A stretch of 5,671 bases of DNA, taken from the NCBI GenBank assembly GCA_031284065.1, contig JAITAP010000104.1, forward strand, positions 1 to 5,671, read 5' to 3'. Positions 5,612 to 5,671 of this stretch are shown one piece after another (the first letter of the stretch is position 1; every line of letters begins with the position of its first letter). The notes under the pieces are model-generated. The model ran no database searches. It worked only from the letters and a program-made list of their open reading frames with translations, and was not told where the DNA came from. The DNA is from Prevotellaceae bacterium. GTDB lineage: Bacteria > Bacteroidota > Bacteroidia > Bacteroidales > UBA932. A program made the translations under genes and the position numbers.

Positions 5612-5671
5612 AAGCCCCAACGGGGCGTAGTCAATTTGCGGGAATAAACGGATTACGCCCCGTTGGGGCTT
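5612..5671. repeat. 60-bp nested inverted repeat, AAC-loop type (right copy)
   Basis: Arms 5612-5632 and 5651-5671 are reverse complements at 20 of 21 positions around an 18-nt centre (5633-5650). Each arm core is GCCCC-AAC-GGGGC, unlike the GCCCT-GAA-AGGGC of the left copy at 58-117, yet arm length and centre length are identical. The centre matches the reverse complement of the left centre at 17 of 18 positions. The element ends at the last base of the window, so anything beyond it is unseen. Confidence 0.8.

Noticed and set aside
5421..5671. CRISPR array or tRNA cluster in the right repeat block
   Set aside because: Repeat units differ in length, spacing and orientation and there are no uniform unique spacers. 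No tRNA-like cloverleaf is visible.

Overview
The window carries five consecutive plus-strand genes, nqrA-nqrB-nqrC-nqrD-nqrE (539-5411). They encode five of the six subunits of the Na+-translocating NADH:quinone oxidoreductase (Na+-NQR). Subunit identities rest on visible family motifs: covalent-flavin Thr sites in NqrB (SGAT, T216) and NqrC (SGGT, T214), and paired membrane cysteines in NqrD (C33, C116) and NqrE (C26, C126). The proteins resemble Bacteroidota, probably Bacteroidales, orthologues. A Bacteroidota-type promoter (TAnnTTTG -7 box) and the absence of Shine-Dalgarno sequences before the genes agree with that. Genus or species cannot be read from this sequence.

Layout: 1-198 is a GC-rich block of small nested palindromes. 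199-460 is AT-richer and has no recognisable gene, only a possible terminator-like hairpin. 461-501 holds a candidate promoter for the operon with a perfect 6-bp dyad over its -33 side. 539-5411 is the nqrABCDE cluster with gaps of 47, 3, 0 and 23 nt, so it is almost certainly one transcript. 5421-5671 is a second block of the same palindromic repeat family, starting 9 nt after the nqrE stop and running to the window end.

Function: NADH oxidation by NqrF (not in this window) would feed electrons through the NqrD/NqrE-bound [2Fe-2S] cluster and the covalent FMNs of NqrC and NqrB to riboflavin and then quinone, with Na+ pumped through NqrB. NqrF normally follows NqrE closely. Here the repeat block takes that position and no nqrF start is seen in the remaining 260 nt.

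The points most worth a second look are the repeats rather than the enzyme. The two flanking blocks share modules in both direct and inverted orientation. One 60-bp module has two mirrored 21-nt arms whose core changes in concert between copies, including a compensated base pair, and its 18-nt centre is inverted between copies. NqrC also carries an unusual C-terminal hydrophilic extension of about 90 residues.
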